Assembly (NCBI GenBank): GCA_013397695.1
Contig: VYZI01000320.1
Span: forward strand, 24,206-88,205
Length of the DNA: 64,000 bases
Direction: 5' to 3'
Origin: Centropus unirufus
Lineage: Eukaryota; Chordata; Aves; Cuculiformes; Centropidae
Below, piece after piece: positions 25,237 to 38,560 of this stretch. Every line of letters starts with the position of its first letter. Within the stretch, counting starts at the first letter, position 1. Position numbers and translations under genes: made by a program. Under the pieces are notes generated by a model. The model saw nothing but the letters and a program-made list of their open reading frames with translations. It was not told the DNA's origin and did not search any database.

Positions 25237-25498
25237 TAGCTAGTATTTTTCTAAATCAGTTAGGGCAAAAAAATGTAAATATAATATATATAATAGATAT
25301 AATAGATATAATAGATATAATACATAATATACATAATATAATATATAAAATACATAATATATATACATATATAATATATATAATACATAATATACATAAA
25401 ACATAATATATATAATATACTCATATATACTTTTCTGGTTCATATCAAGAAAATATTCAACACTCATTCAATTAATTTTGCTGGACTTTAAGTTTTCT
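25237..25498 (-). repeat. Non-CR1 segment of composite repeat, with AT-repeat expansion
   Basis: Read on the minus strand it begins gaaaacttaaagtccagc and matches 19924-19992 at 61 of 69 positions. The far end (tttacattttttt, gatttagaaaaatacta) also matches. Between the two matching ends, about 25270-25431 is an expanded TATAATA/ATATATA array that makes this copy twice as long. The frame at 25240-25467 (-), rich in I, Y and L, is a translation of that array. Confidence 0.85.
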
Positions 25499-28232
25499 CA
25501 CATTAGAATGCAAATAAATAGGCAGAGGAACTTTGAGTTTGATATAAGACTATCAAGGTCAGATGGTTTAAAGAGCTCACGTTTGAAATGATTTATTGCT
25601 TTGAAAGGCTACATCACAAATTTTCATATACTATATGAATGAATGTTGCTCACAAAGGATATTGCAGAGCTAGTCAGAATTGGAAAATAGGATAGTAATC
25701 AGAATGATTTTCTAAAAGTGAAATTTGTGTTGTAGCTGTTGTTTCTGTCTTTTGCACATCTCAAAGCTAATCAAACAAGTGACAACGTATATTTCAGCAT
25801 TCTTATTTTAAAAGACAAAATTTAGTTGCTATCCTTTTTTTTTATTTTTTTTAATTGCAGAAAGAATATGCATATGCAGTATTTCCAATTTCTAGAACAC
25901 AGTTTTGAAGTCATGCTTTCCCACAGAAAAAGAGAAGTCGATATTTAATGCCCAACCATCAGCATCTAGTGCCTTTTTAGATGCTTTACAACACGTGCTA
26001 TTTCTATGTGGCATTGGTAGATACGACTCAAGGTTTTTGGGAACCTGCTTCATTTTGAAATGCCTGCTGGAGGAAAACTTGAATGCCCACTCTTAGTTTC
26101 ATACATCAAAAATGCAGTCTTCCATTGGTTTCAGACTGTTTCAACTAGAAACAAATTTAAAATATGGAATGCAGTCCTTTTTCCTTTATGATCAAAGGAG
26201 AACAACTGCTGGCTCAGAGGAGGTGCTAGGCACCCAGGTGGCTGTGGGCAACCTCTTGGTTGGTGTGAGTGATAACAGTTTTCACAACCAAGGCTGCAGA
26301 GAGGTACATTTTACACCCATGTCTTTTCTGGGTAAGCGTTTGCTGGACTAAGGGAGGCAAACCAGGTGATGCCAGAGCTGAATTCAGCATGTGCTGTCAC
26401 GTGCATGGTCAAGTTTCCAGAAACACCATAGCGCAATTTCTTTGTTTAGCAGGTAGAAGAGATGCTGTTATGCGGCTGATCATGATTTTCTTCCTTGTGT
26501 TCACAGTAGTAAATGGATGCTATCATGATTGCCAACATTTACCAGCTGTGTGAAAAAAAAATAATCAAATACCTGTGTCATTACTTGTTATAATCGCATT
26601 TTGTAGAGAGTTCTGTACTATTTGAAGTTCAGAACTCTTATTCCAGATTTATGTTTCTTATGACATGAAATAAAGCTATCAGTCATAGTATTTATATTAC
26701 ACATTCCTTGAGGAAAATCTTGGAACTGGAATTTTATTAGTATTTATAACAATTATCTTTTATAACAATTCATATGACAGATAAATATGAATTTATATTG
26801 ACAGCATGAGTAGCAACCAGGGAGAGTGATTGAAGCTTTCATAGCTGAATTAGAAAACAGATTTTCCAGTTCCTGTGTTTTTTCCAAGCCTGTTAATGTT
26901 AATAACCATTAAGACATTTTTTGTGTGGTTTACTATTTATAATATTTTATATGGGTACTCTCTGTGGGTTTTTTGCTCATTTTTGCTTAAAACAGCAGTC
27001 TGGTACTTAATGTAGACACCTGCAATTTATTCTATCAAGAAAATAAGGCTAAATAATTCATATTATTTTAGAAATGCATAAGAAATAATTTACAAAAAAG
27101 TAAAAAAAAGCTTCATGTGATACTCCTTAAGAAATCTATATTTAAAATAACTTCAAATAGAAACACAGAGACCATCTCATTTAACTTTGCTGATTTGCAG
27201 GCAGTCTTTAGGCACTGTATTACATCCTACACATTAATTTGGTCTTTTAAAATATTAATATGTTTAAATTAAGTATTTGAAATAATTTCCATTTTTACTC
27301 CTAACATGAATATTAAAATCCCAACGCAACTTAGAACTTGCATATTTAAAACATTTTTAATGTATTGCTAACTTCTTAAAATTCTGGTATTCTGTTGAGG
27401 TTGAGCTTGGAACTTAAAACATAAACAAACTGTTTAATAATATGAACTATATTTTAGAAGAAAAATTATGCATAGGTGGTCAGTTGGCTTATAGATTAAC
27501 CCTGAAAATGTCATTCTCCCCTTGTTGCAAAGAAGTTCTGCATCTGTCCTAGCTATTTTCTGCACTGAATTTAAGAAAGGAAAATGTTAATTGTATTTCA
27601 TGTGAGTTTTAAATTCAGATTGCTAGCTGAAAATGAGGAGGAATCACTACATGGGCTTCATCACAGCCCAGTGAAACCAGGAAAGACAGGCCAAGATACA
27701 TGAAATAGTTATGGTACCAAATACAAGTGCACAACAGACCTATTTTGTAAGAAGGTCTGCCTTAACTACCTAGTCCCAAATTATCTCACAGTCCATGCAG
27801 TTTTTTTATCTGTACACACCTGTTTAGGTTCAAAACTATTTTTGGCAACTTCAGCATGAAAATATTTTAAGCTGAGCACTCAAACGCCTTGATGTTCTCC
27901 TCTAGGACAGAATGCAGAGCACTGATAGAAAAGTGGCTACAAGTTTGGGAAAAGATGCTGAAAATAATAACGATTTTTTTATGTGTTCTTTACCCACACT
28001 CCAACATAAATGAAGGTGACGTTGTTGCATAGACTTCATGTCACACACTTTCCAGAAATATCTACTGTACCATGGTTTGTTTGTTGCTAATGTTGGAAAA
28101 CTGTAAGAAACCCAGAGGATAAATTCTGACAAACAAGAAGAGACTAAGGTGAGAATTCATTTCCCTGAGTGATGGGCAGATGAGCTTTTAGACAGCAATA
28201 TCACTAATGGAGATGAGTAACAGCACCCATCT
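25499..28232. other. Unique AT-rich sequence
   Basis: No named repeat or gene. Overlapping + frames at 26112-26351 and 26269-26553 have no recognisable domain. Confidence 0.5.
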
Positions 28233-28656
28233 GGAGCTGGAGCACCTCCTATGAGAAGACAGGCTGAGTTTGGCTTGTTCAGCCAGGAGAAGAGAAAGAT
28301 CCAGAGAGACCTTATAGCAGCCTTCTAGTACTGAAAGGGGCTACAGTAAAGATGGGGAAGGGGCTCTTTATCAGGGAGTGCAGGGATAGGATGAGGGGAA
28401 ATGGGTTTTAGCTGAAAGAGGGGGGATTTAGGTCAGATATTAGGAAGAATTTTTTTACTGTGAAGGTGGTGAGGCATAGGAACAGGTTGCCCAGAGAAGT
28501 TGTGGATGCCCCATCCCTGGAGGTGTTCAAGGCCATTTGGCTGAGCCTTTAAGGAATTTTTTGATCCAGTGGAAGGTGTTCTTGTCCATGGAGATTGGGT
28601 TGGAACAGTATGACCTTTTGATCTCTTCCAACCCAAACCATTCTACGATTCTATGA
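28233..28656 (+). mobile_element. CR1 LINE 3' fragment
   Basis: Sense CR1 from ggagctggagcacctcctat through gaagagaaagatccagagag, ggggctctttatcagggag and tgcccagagaagttgtggat to ttccaacccaaaccattc and attctatga. Confidence 0.96.
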
Positions 28657-31600
28657 AGATGTAGCACTTATCTATTTATTAAACTTAGCCAATATGCATA
28701 TCTATGACTTCTGGAGTTTGTGTCAGCCTTTTCAGTTTATTCCATAGTTCTATAGCTATTTGTAGCTATTTGTAAAAGTTTAAAGTAAAATTCAGCCTAG
28801 AGGAATACATTCGTTTTGCTGACTTCCACCCACACTTAGAGAAATGCTGAGGACAAGTGAAAAAATGCATATATATTTTTAATGAGCATACCTGGGTGCT
28901 GTTCTGGGTATTGTACTTCTGGGTTCAAAGCCACTCTGCAGCTCAATGAGTCAGCATTAGGACTGGCATCCTTTGCCCTAACCCTTTGGTGCTATTCTAG
29001 TAGGTTTTGAACCTTTTCTTCCACTAACCTTTAGGAGTCGTCATGCCTAACTTAATTTCATTCTAGTGAAACATCATGCTGTTGGGCCCCATCACAGCCT
29101 TCCCATTATCTCAGACACTTCCAGACAGAGTTAGATGCGTTTGGGATATAGATGTGGTCATGAAGTCCAGCCTTGAGGACACAATGTAGCAATGAAGGCC
29201 AAGACAAAAGAATTATAACCAGACCTGCTTCACTTCTCCTTTCTCTACAACAGTTACAATGTGGTCAGCCTCTGTTCCTCTCTCACCTATTGCATCCTGC
29301 CTCCCTCCAGTAGTGTGGGGATAATTGAGTCTTCCTCTCAGTTGAGGCTCTGAAAAAATGGGAGAGTCCCTCTCTTGCTTAATGCTATTATTTTGGCTCT
29401 ACAAGTAGGAAGCGTGCTGCTGTAGGAACAGACAGCTTTGAAGAGCAACCTGCTTCCAAAGAAATGTCATCTTACCCCAAGTCAGAATTCTTTTCATCTT
29501 CCAGGAAAAAAAAGAGACTTTCCAGAAGTTAAATATTCAAGAATAGATTAAACAGACATGTCCTTTTGTTTTAATTTTTACCTAAATAAATAATTCCCTA
29601 CATTCTTATGGCTTTCAATTAATTAGAATTTAGCAGAGTTCTTTGAAACATCCTAGATGTGTTTTCTATTAAATCTGAGTGTGAAAAAGCATCTTGATTT
29701 TTCATTATAGACTTGAACATTTTATTACCCTCACATTTGTTCTCTCAGCTACAGCTAAGATGCTCAGCAGGGTGGCCTCTAGTTGCAAGTTCGAATAAAG
29801 CGCAGACAGAGTGCATGCTTATTTATTTAATTTCTAAAATTGAATGGACTGGCAATGAAGTAATTGCTGACAAATGAGCTCACTATCCAGGGATGCAGGC
29901 ATGCTCTCTCAGCTAATGTGGTCCACATTACATGATCTCAAATAGCAGGGAGCAATAGTGCTTGCAAATTACACTTCCCACTCTGGCTGGGACATGGAAT
30001 TTTGCAGCAAGAGTGTCTTCCCAGAGAAAACCATGGATATTGTAATTTTTGTTCTTTTGTTTCCAGGATGCTTTCAGGAATCTCTATGGGAATCATTAAC
30101 AGACTGCAGAAATCAGCTCTCACTTTAAATTATCCTTCTTCATCTTTTTCTCCTCTATAGGGACCACTACATTGATTTCTATTAAGACCAGCATTTTTTG
30201 CAAAATTCTCACAAAAAATAAAGGAACAGAAATAACAGACATGAAAATAAGTTACTATTTGGTTCCTTTATTTCACTGGATCAGGGGATGCCACATGGAG
30301 CAACTCTTCTTTCAATAGCATGATTAATCTTCTCAATTGAAACTTGGCATCAGATTTTCAGAGATTTGAAACACAAAATGTAAATATGTACCATCTTATG
30401 TATGTAATTTCTGCATTATTAATCTGTTTCCTAGGGGAAGGTACAAGTTACCCTGCTGCTAAGTCATTAATGGAGTTCTGCTATCTAATTAATCAGAGGA
30501 AGGAGCTATGGGAATGGTGTCTCGCACAGCTAATATTCGTTCTGAAACACACCCTGTTCCTAAACTTTGGTGTTGGCATGAAACTCATAATTGAAGTGCA
30601 AGTCATTACCCAGCAGAGAAATCTCGACCCAAAGTCAGGGTTTTGGTGCCTATGATGGCGTGAAGGTCTGCTCAGGTCTTTTAGATGGGTGTTGTGAGTC
30701 TTACCGCAAGAGGGAATATGCACATTTTAATTCACCGAGAGATCCCTCAAATCTCCTACTTCAGTACTTCAATGCTTTCTCCCCCAGTTGGCTACCCAAG
30801 AGCTATCTCCCACATGTTCTGCTTCTAACTTCTGTTGCAGTCATTATGGCAGGAGAATTACTGATATTATTATTTCGATGCGGATGTTTGTAGCCCAGCA
30901 GGAATATGCCCTGTAGGTGGAATAAAAAACCCATATATGTTGAGGAATGATAGTGAGTAACTCTATTCTTTCGTCTAATCAATCTACAATACGTCAAAGG
31001 AAATAATTTATCCTAACATTTTAATTACAGTTTTCTTTGTTATCTCTGTGTATCTAAGAGTTACAAAAAAAAAAGGTGAAAGGGAATTGTTTAGCAATAT
31101 ATAGATAAAAGTCATTAGGTATTAAAGACCACTTCCATATCTAATCAGAAAAGAGCAGTGAAAGACCATGAATTCAGCTGGATAGACACACATTTTATCA
31201 TTTGAAACTTTCACAGGTGAACTGTAACTCATGCAAAAAATATATATAGAAAAAATATATTTATTTGAAGTTTTGACTTTGCTCAAAGACAGTTGCATCT
31301 AGTCCATTCACCCTATTTGGCTACTATGTCCTCGTGAGCTCCTAATTAAATTGTACCCTTATTTACATGTTACAACATTTTGTGCAAATTAGATCTAGCA
31401 ATGGAGGCTGGGTTCAGTCAAATAATTTTCAAGCACCTGGAAGGCACTCATCAACAGATGTTTTGCTCAGTCAGGCTCACATCTCGTGGTTCAACTTTCA
31501 TGATGCTTTTCATGAAAGATTTCTTATCAGAATGGATATTTGTATGCATGACATGTCTGCTAATCACAAGCGCAGTAAAGCATGTGTGAGCAAACTAATT

Positions 31601-34600
31601 TGGGGGCAGCAACTACTTGTTACTTCTGATTTATAGAAGTCTTAAGCATTTAATTAGGAAACAAAAATGACATCTTATGATCTGAGTTGCCAATGTTGTA
31701 GACATTCATAAATAACAACTCAGAAAATTTGACAGTAGCTTGGTTAACCTTGACTGCTATGCATATGCAAATTATGATACTTATAAATATTCAGCAGAAA
31801 AAATGACCCAGTTCATCTGAAATTGACTTGCACGATGAGAGTTTAGATAAATTTCATCCTATTCAATAACCATTAAAAATATCTTACTATAAAAAACTTC
31901 ATAAATAAAAAAGTTATTTTGTTATGCAAGAACAAATGTTTCACCAAACACACAAACCTTTATTTATAGCAAACAGAAATATCAACTCATTTCACACTGT
32001 GATACTTGGATCATTGTCAGATGTTAATCTGATATCAACATGGCACATTTCTCCTAACAAACTTTACAAAGCACATATCACACCAGGAATGTGTAAATCA
32101 TTTCTTGCCAAGAACACCCTAATCTGCTGTGCCCCATCACATAAAGCCTTTATGGAAATTATTCTGTGAAAGGATTCAAAGGAATTCACACTGGACAGAG
32201 ACAGAATTATTGCAAGTAACATTGTATTTTTATGCATACAGTGTTAAAGTCTTTTACCTGCTGTAGCCTCCACAGGATCTTAAAAAAATCCACCTGCTGT
32301 GATCAGATTTTGAGAGCCAATCACACCTCCTTTGCACTACATTCCAGTTAGAGTAACTCAATCTCTTATCAACGGAATGTTCTGTTCAAACTGATTAAAA
32401 ACCATAAGAAAGCATCATTAATTTTAAATGAAAGAAAATAATGTAACTTCTAGAGTAGATTAACCATGTTTATTTGCTATTACTGAATGATTCCACAAAA
32501 TGTTACCTTTTATTAACTAGAGCTAAAACTCCTGTTTCAAAACTGTAGAGGGAAGAGTCGAAGGCAGGCTTACAATGACAGAAGGCAGTAACATGCCATT
32601 ATTCTTTTGTTGTCATTGGCAAGAACACAATAATGTGCTCTTTAATCTTTGCTATTCAGCCTGCTGCTCATATGGATAACACAATCAACCACTTCTTTCA
32701 ATCAAAGGGATAGGAACAGAATTGCCTGCATTGAGAGAGTCACAGGGCTACACTGAATTTATGAAATCCAACTTCTACATATCCAGACTAACATGTAGTT
32801 CCGAATTTCAGAGATAAAAAATATCCTGTACTTTGCTGTACATTAGTACATTCTAGCACAGCAAATTATGAGGATGTTTTAAACAGTGGACAACAGATTA
32901 AAATTTAGAAAGATAAAATATATCCTAATTTTACTGCTAATTCAAAAGATATCTGTGTTATGGTACAAATTCACTTCCTAGGCAACAGAGTTAACTAACT
33001 AATGTATTTTCTTTCATACCTCACATAGTGCACACCTACTGCATTATTAATAGTAACAGTATTACTGGAATTAATAGCAGAATTGATAAATTCCATTTAT
33101 TCAACTTTGCAGCATTTTTTTCTTTGTAGTTTCTGTTATGCTCCTTCCCATTTATGCCTCATGTTTAGTTCAAGAGAGCTAGAATCATTTTCACTTGCAA
33201 ATTCCAGTAAATGTTTTAAGATTAATTGCCCCTTTTTAACCAATCTTCTAAAAAATAGCAACATCAGAGCAATTGATAACTTCCAATGTAAATTCTTGTT
33301 GACTTTTAAAAAGCACTTAAAAGTAGTTTCAGGCAGTGGAGTGGCCTTGCTGATTCTGTAGTTTTGCTATCTCTTTATAATGCATTATTATATTATGTCA
33401 GGAAAAGGGGATTAGGGCTAATGGCAACATGACGGCAAGACACCGTAAGTAAAACAAAGCCCAGAGCTCCACGCAGGGTGCATTAAGAGCTGCCTGAAAT
33501 AAGAGCAGTGAGTAAGCTAGCCAAAAGAAAGCTACATTGTTTTAAACCCTGCTTTTTAGTGCATGAAATGCCATGCATCTGCATTGGATTCATAATCCAG
33601 ATCCTCAATAACAGTGTGTGTCTCTACTCTGTACATTAGCCTCGCAGATGGCGCCTTTGCCTGTGAAGTGGAACACCCGTGTTTCCTCTCCTTATGTGCC
33701 GGAGCATGCCACATGAGCTCACAGATATTTTACCATGGCAATGTCTAATAATTAAGCATCTTGATCTACCTGAATTACTCACCGTGCTAGACATGTGATG
33801 GATGTTATTCAGCCAGTAGGGAGATTTAGGCATATCTAGAGAGCATCATACCGGCTGAATAAGTAACTAGTCTGGAAAAGGAATGAAAAGACACACACAC
33901 AAAAAAAAGATCCTTTCACGCTGCAGGTTACAGAGCAAAAGCCACTAAGGATCTAGATTATCTGACTCTTCTTACGAGGTAGTCAACTAATGAGTTCTTA
34001 CTCTTAAAAATACCAATGAAGTGCTTTTTAATAAGAACTTAACAATCAATACAGTTTCCTTAAGATAGATTTTTGGATTAAAATCCTGCACAGGCCCCTC
34101 CATATCCTCTCAGCCAAAAATTGCAATCACTGGATTAACAAGTTGTCATCTTCTATCCCTCCATTTCACATTTAGGGCTTCAATGTACCCTAGTTTCCAG
34201 AGTGGAGACAGCAGTCCTCAGACAAACTCTAATAACTGGTAGTAGTGGAGGTGTTCTTATGAAAGGAAATTTATCATCTCAATCGCCTCAGCTGCAGAAA
34301 ATACAAACTTGGGTTTCCCACTTCCTTTGTATGTGTTGCTATGATGAAAAAATACAATACTTGTGTCCATCTTTTTCATTGAGAAGGAAAATACTGAGGT
34401 TTGTGCACACCTCCACACAATTTTCATGGGTTAGGTTTGACTAAAATGCTCAAATGATTAGGTCCCTCTAAGAGAATCAGGTAGAATTTAGTCACCTCAC
34501 TGCCTCATATCTTGGTTAAATAATTAGGGAGCTTAAAGACATTTATTCTTCGCAGTAAGGATACCAAACTGACTTATTTTGTCTTCAGACCTTTCACAAA

Positions 34601-35098
34601 ATGTTGCAGCAGGAAGTTCATTAAAAACCCCCAAAACAGTCAGTGGGTCATCATTTTCTGTCCGTATAATTCTAAAAATCAGGAGACTGATCTAGAAAAT
34701 GTGGAAATCGTGTTTTGGAGACTTTAACAATGAAAGCAGTCTATAGATAATTTGGCACTTTTCTTGTTTTATTTTACTGCTTTCAATTTTATAGGCAAGT
34801 GACGGACAATACAGAAAAAAAATACTAGTAGCAATTCTATTACACAGAAGTTTGGCATAAAAATGGCTGAATTAGTAAATTACCATGCTATGCATATGAT
34901 CCCAATTATGTCATCATTACATAAGAAAAGGTCTTGTTTGTTTAAAAATCTGCCATTAGTAAGTTAGCTTCTTTTCAAAGAAAATCAATGGGACAAAACA
35001 GATTTCTTGCATGCCATTCATAGCTACAAGTGCAAATATTTTGGTCAATCACAATTCAGTGTTGTTCCATTTGGATTAACTATTACTATGAAATCAAG
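28657..35098. other. Repeat-poor unique sequence
   Basis: About 6.4 kb without a recognisable CR1 or LTR. A faint tRNA-SINE-like patch may lie at 28915-29000 (gggttcaaagcc followed by ccctaaccctttgg). A more GC-rich, repeat-free island at about 33400-33840 could be a conserved non-coding element (inference). The open frames (for example 30344-30655, + strand) have no recognisable family. Confidence 0.5.
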
Positions 35099-35145
35099 AT
35101 GAACTTTAAGGTTCCTTCCAATTTGAACCATTCTATGATTTTGAT
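35099..35145 (+). mobile_element. CR1 3'-terminal scrap
   Basis: gaactttaaggttccttcca, atttgaaccattctatgatt: only the last 47 bp of a sense CR1. Confidence 0.8.
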
Positions 35146-36889
35146 AGGCCAATCTTAATAGATCTTTGTAATACATTTTTATAATCTGAGAGCCTCAATG
35201 AAAGGTAAAACAAAGTAGAGGCACGGAACCCTTGTCCAGACTATATTTTTTAAGATCCCCACATTACCTACTATATCTCCCAATGCTAAGGCAGTGCAAA
35301 CCTTTCTGAAGAGGGTTGAGAACAATTTCCCAGAGCCTTGTATGAACATTTATAATAAAGGCAAATTATGTAAATACAATCTCTGCTATAATTAAGAAAA
35401 TGTGAATACCTCATACTTGCCTTAAAACAAATAATTTGAGTACAGAGCACCTTCTTATTTATGTCATATATATGTATACAGAGCTAATCATACTCATACT
35501 AAATATTTTAGACTCCCCAGGCTCTTGCGTGACTCACAGTGGAGTAATGCAATTTTTCCATGAAGAAATCTCCCTAGAATACCAACTCAAGAAGCAGAAG
35601 TGCTTATGATGGGAGAGGCTTCACATTTAAATACATGAGAGCATTCGTAAGACCAGGTTTTTAATTTAATAAATAGTTAAAAATCTAGCTTAATTTTAAG
35701 TTTGCTTATCTAAGAACATAGGCACTCAGTCATCTTCTGGGAAGGCTCATCTATAGTACAAAAGCACTTCCATTCCTTCGATGACAGCTAGGTAACTTCA
35801 TAGGTCCCTCATGCCCTCTTACTAAAGTTTTTTGCCTTACACCCTTGTATGTTACAGACTTAACACTGGTATTTTCAATAGATCACTAAACTGTTTTTAT
35901 TACTACTCCATCTAGTATCATTTAAGAGTGTCTACTATCTCTGTAGTGCAAAAAAGCTCAAGCCCTAGAAATTTTTCTAGATAATCTTAAATTTCACCAA
36001 TTTGCTCAGCATTTCAAAAGAACTCGACAGATTTCAATCTTTTCAAATATTTTGAGATATTCAATTCCTCCATTTTGATAACTTTATCTGCCACATATAT
36101 GAAAAAACAAATACATGTAGGTCTAGAAATTGTATAAATTTATAAATTACATTAATAATTACTTATATATATTTATATACAAATCTATTTTTAAGGGGAT
36201 GGTCTGGGACTTTCAATAGTGATGGGCCCTGGAGCTGACCTCAGGCGACAATCTGATCCTTTCTTGTATTCCAAGAAATGATCAGCTAAGTATAACTTAT
36301 TCCACATCTCTGACAAGAGAGTGGCTTCACTATCCTGGAGACAGAAAGTAGTGATATTAACACCAGTATTTCAGACATATCACCAGTTCAGCTGCCTGAG
36401 GATCAAGCAGACACTGCAGCCATCAACTGGAAATCAGTAGGGAGTTAAATTTCAGACACACGCTAACTTTCTTAGCTGCTGAAGAAGGGCTACCCAAGAC
36501 TGGAAGATTTTGCTTCACAGTTTTGTTAAAAAAGAAGATAGCTGAGTCTTATGGTACCCAGCAGATGATAAAAACAGAGATGCTGCTAAATGAGGAAATA
36601 GGTGTAAGGAGAAGAGAAGGTGTATTTGACTAAAAGCCAGGACACAGGAATGTACCTTTCTCCAAACATAGAGATTTAAGGAAATTTAAGGATTTAAGGA
36701 ATTTAAGGAAAAGATGAAATACAGTTTAAGTAATACATGATTTGTAATCAGGAAAGCAATCGCTTCATAGAAAAAGAAAGGCCAAGCAGGCCTTCTCCAT
36801 TTTATACTTCTGTATTTGATTTTTAATACCAATATTTAAAACCATTCACTTGTCATCAACTAATTCAAACATAAGTATTTCAGGCTAGT
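35146..36889. other. Unique AT-rich sequence
   Basis: Nothing recognised except a small degenerate array of atttaagga units at about 36673-36710. Confidence 0.5.
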
Positions 36890-38560
36890 CTTTCTATCAG
36901 TCGAGATCATTTTGAATCCAAATCCTGCCATCCTTAGAGCTTGTAGACAGATTGATATTCCTTGCAAATATATAAACATCCCCCCTATCCTCGATACAAG
37001 ACATTATTGGTAGGACAAAGTAGCGTCCAGCCTAGGATAGGCCGCTGTGCAATCCTTCTCGATATATCCCTGCCCTGTGACAGCGCCAGTGAAACTGTTC
37101 TTCTGAGCTCTATTTTTGCACCTTGCTGTGCAGTGGCCTTACAGCAGCACCACCTTGATTCCTAGCTTCCGTGTGAAACTGTCAGGGGAAATGGTGCCTG
37201 AAGACTTTCAGTGGTCAAAATGAATCACCTCTGCTGCTTCTTCTTTATTCACCAGTCTGCTACCCTGTCATACAGAGAAATAACTTGGCTTGACTTGATC
37301 TGTAATGGACAAATTGATAAGGGCTGTTATTTTAAACCTTGTTTTCGATGAGTTTGTTTCTTATGGTACTTTTAAAGGAATTTAAGTTAGGTCAAAAATG
37401 TATAGAGTTTCCTGGCCTACTTCCTTCAAAGATTAATGCCATTTTTGCCCTTTCACAGTCTTTTGGAACTTTATCCATTCTGCATGAGTTCTCAGATATA
37501 AATGCTAATGGCTTTGAGATGGTCTCATTCAGTTTGCTGAATCTCCTACTGTGAATTTTACTTGGCTGAGCAGATTTGAAAACGACTCATGAATCTCTTC
37601 CCTCTTTTTGTCTTACACTACAATAATTCTTAGCTCTACTTCCATATGTGTTAATTGTGTTAGCCAATTAGGCTCTTTAGTAAAGAAGGTGGGGGGTGTC
37701 ATTAAACACTTCAGAGTTCTCAGGATATTTCACTTGGTTATCCTTTCCTTGCCTCTCCTAATTACCAGTACACTCACAGAATTCTTTATGCCTCCTAATA
37801 ACTGTTTGTCCATTTTGTGCTTTTTCCTCTATAGGTTAATGCTATTCTTTTATAGTGATTCTCAGTAATTTCTGAGTAATTTCTTCTGGTGTTTAAGGTC
37901 ACTGAAGAGTTCATATCCCAGTAAAACTATTTGTTTAGTATACTTCCTAGTATTTCTTTGCCTTGTTTTTTTTTCATTTGTGACCTGAATATTACTTCTA
38001 TAAATGTATCAGTCTTAACAGTCTCTCTTCCTTTAAATTCACTTTCCATGGGTTCTCAGCTTTCAGTTCTGCAGGTTCATTGTCTTCTGCTTTCCTGAAA
38101 TCAATACATAATAGTTGTTCTCTCCATCTTAAGAGTAAGGAACTTTAAAAGTCATTATTTCCTATTAAACCTTATCCATATATTTTCATTTTCTTAGTAA
38201 GGTCTTGCCAATTGGCTATAACCAAATCCAAAAGAGTCTTACTCTCCATCACCTTACATTAGCCCATCTGCTCCCTTTTTTGCAAGCTGATGACTGAAGA
38301 GCTGGAGGTTTTCTGCTGCAATAATCTCCTGTCTTCAATTGTGAATTCCCTTAAAAAAATACAATATCTGGCATTTACGGGTTAATTTTCTACAGAAGAC
38401 CCTGACCATGACAGTAAGTAACCTTTTTTCATTAGCCAAGTAAGTTCAACCTGTCTATCTATGACTATTCTGGGGGCCTTTCCATGTATTTTTTTATATG
38501 AAAGGCAACAATCTCTTTCTTTTCCATTCAGTTAAACCTTATTTTCTATATCAATATTCT
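36890..38560 (-). mobile_element. Highly degraded ancient CR1 (ORF2 interior)
   Basis: A colinear series of weak matches to the antisense of an old amniote CR1 can be followed: tcgagatcattttgaatcc, gtgacagcgccagtgaaac, ttttggaactttatccattc with atgagttctcagatataaatgc, gtgtcattaaacacttcag, ctgctttcctgaaatcaat, and acagaagaccctgaccatgac with aaaggcaacaatctc. The order matches a CR1 reading from below the reverse-transcriptase domain up into the linker and endonuclease side. No frame survives. Boundaries are approximate. Small + frames here (37339-37554, 37608-37868) are chance. Confidence 0.65.

Noticed and set aside
25240..25467. 75-codon Ile/Tyr/Leu-rich frame
   Set aside because: Pure translation of the expanded AT-rich array.
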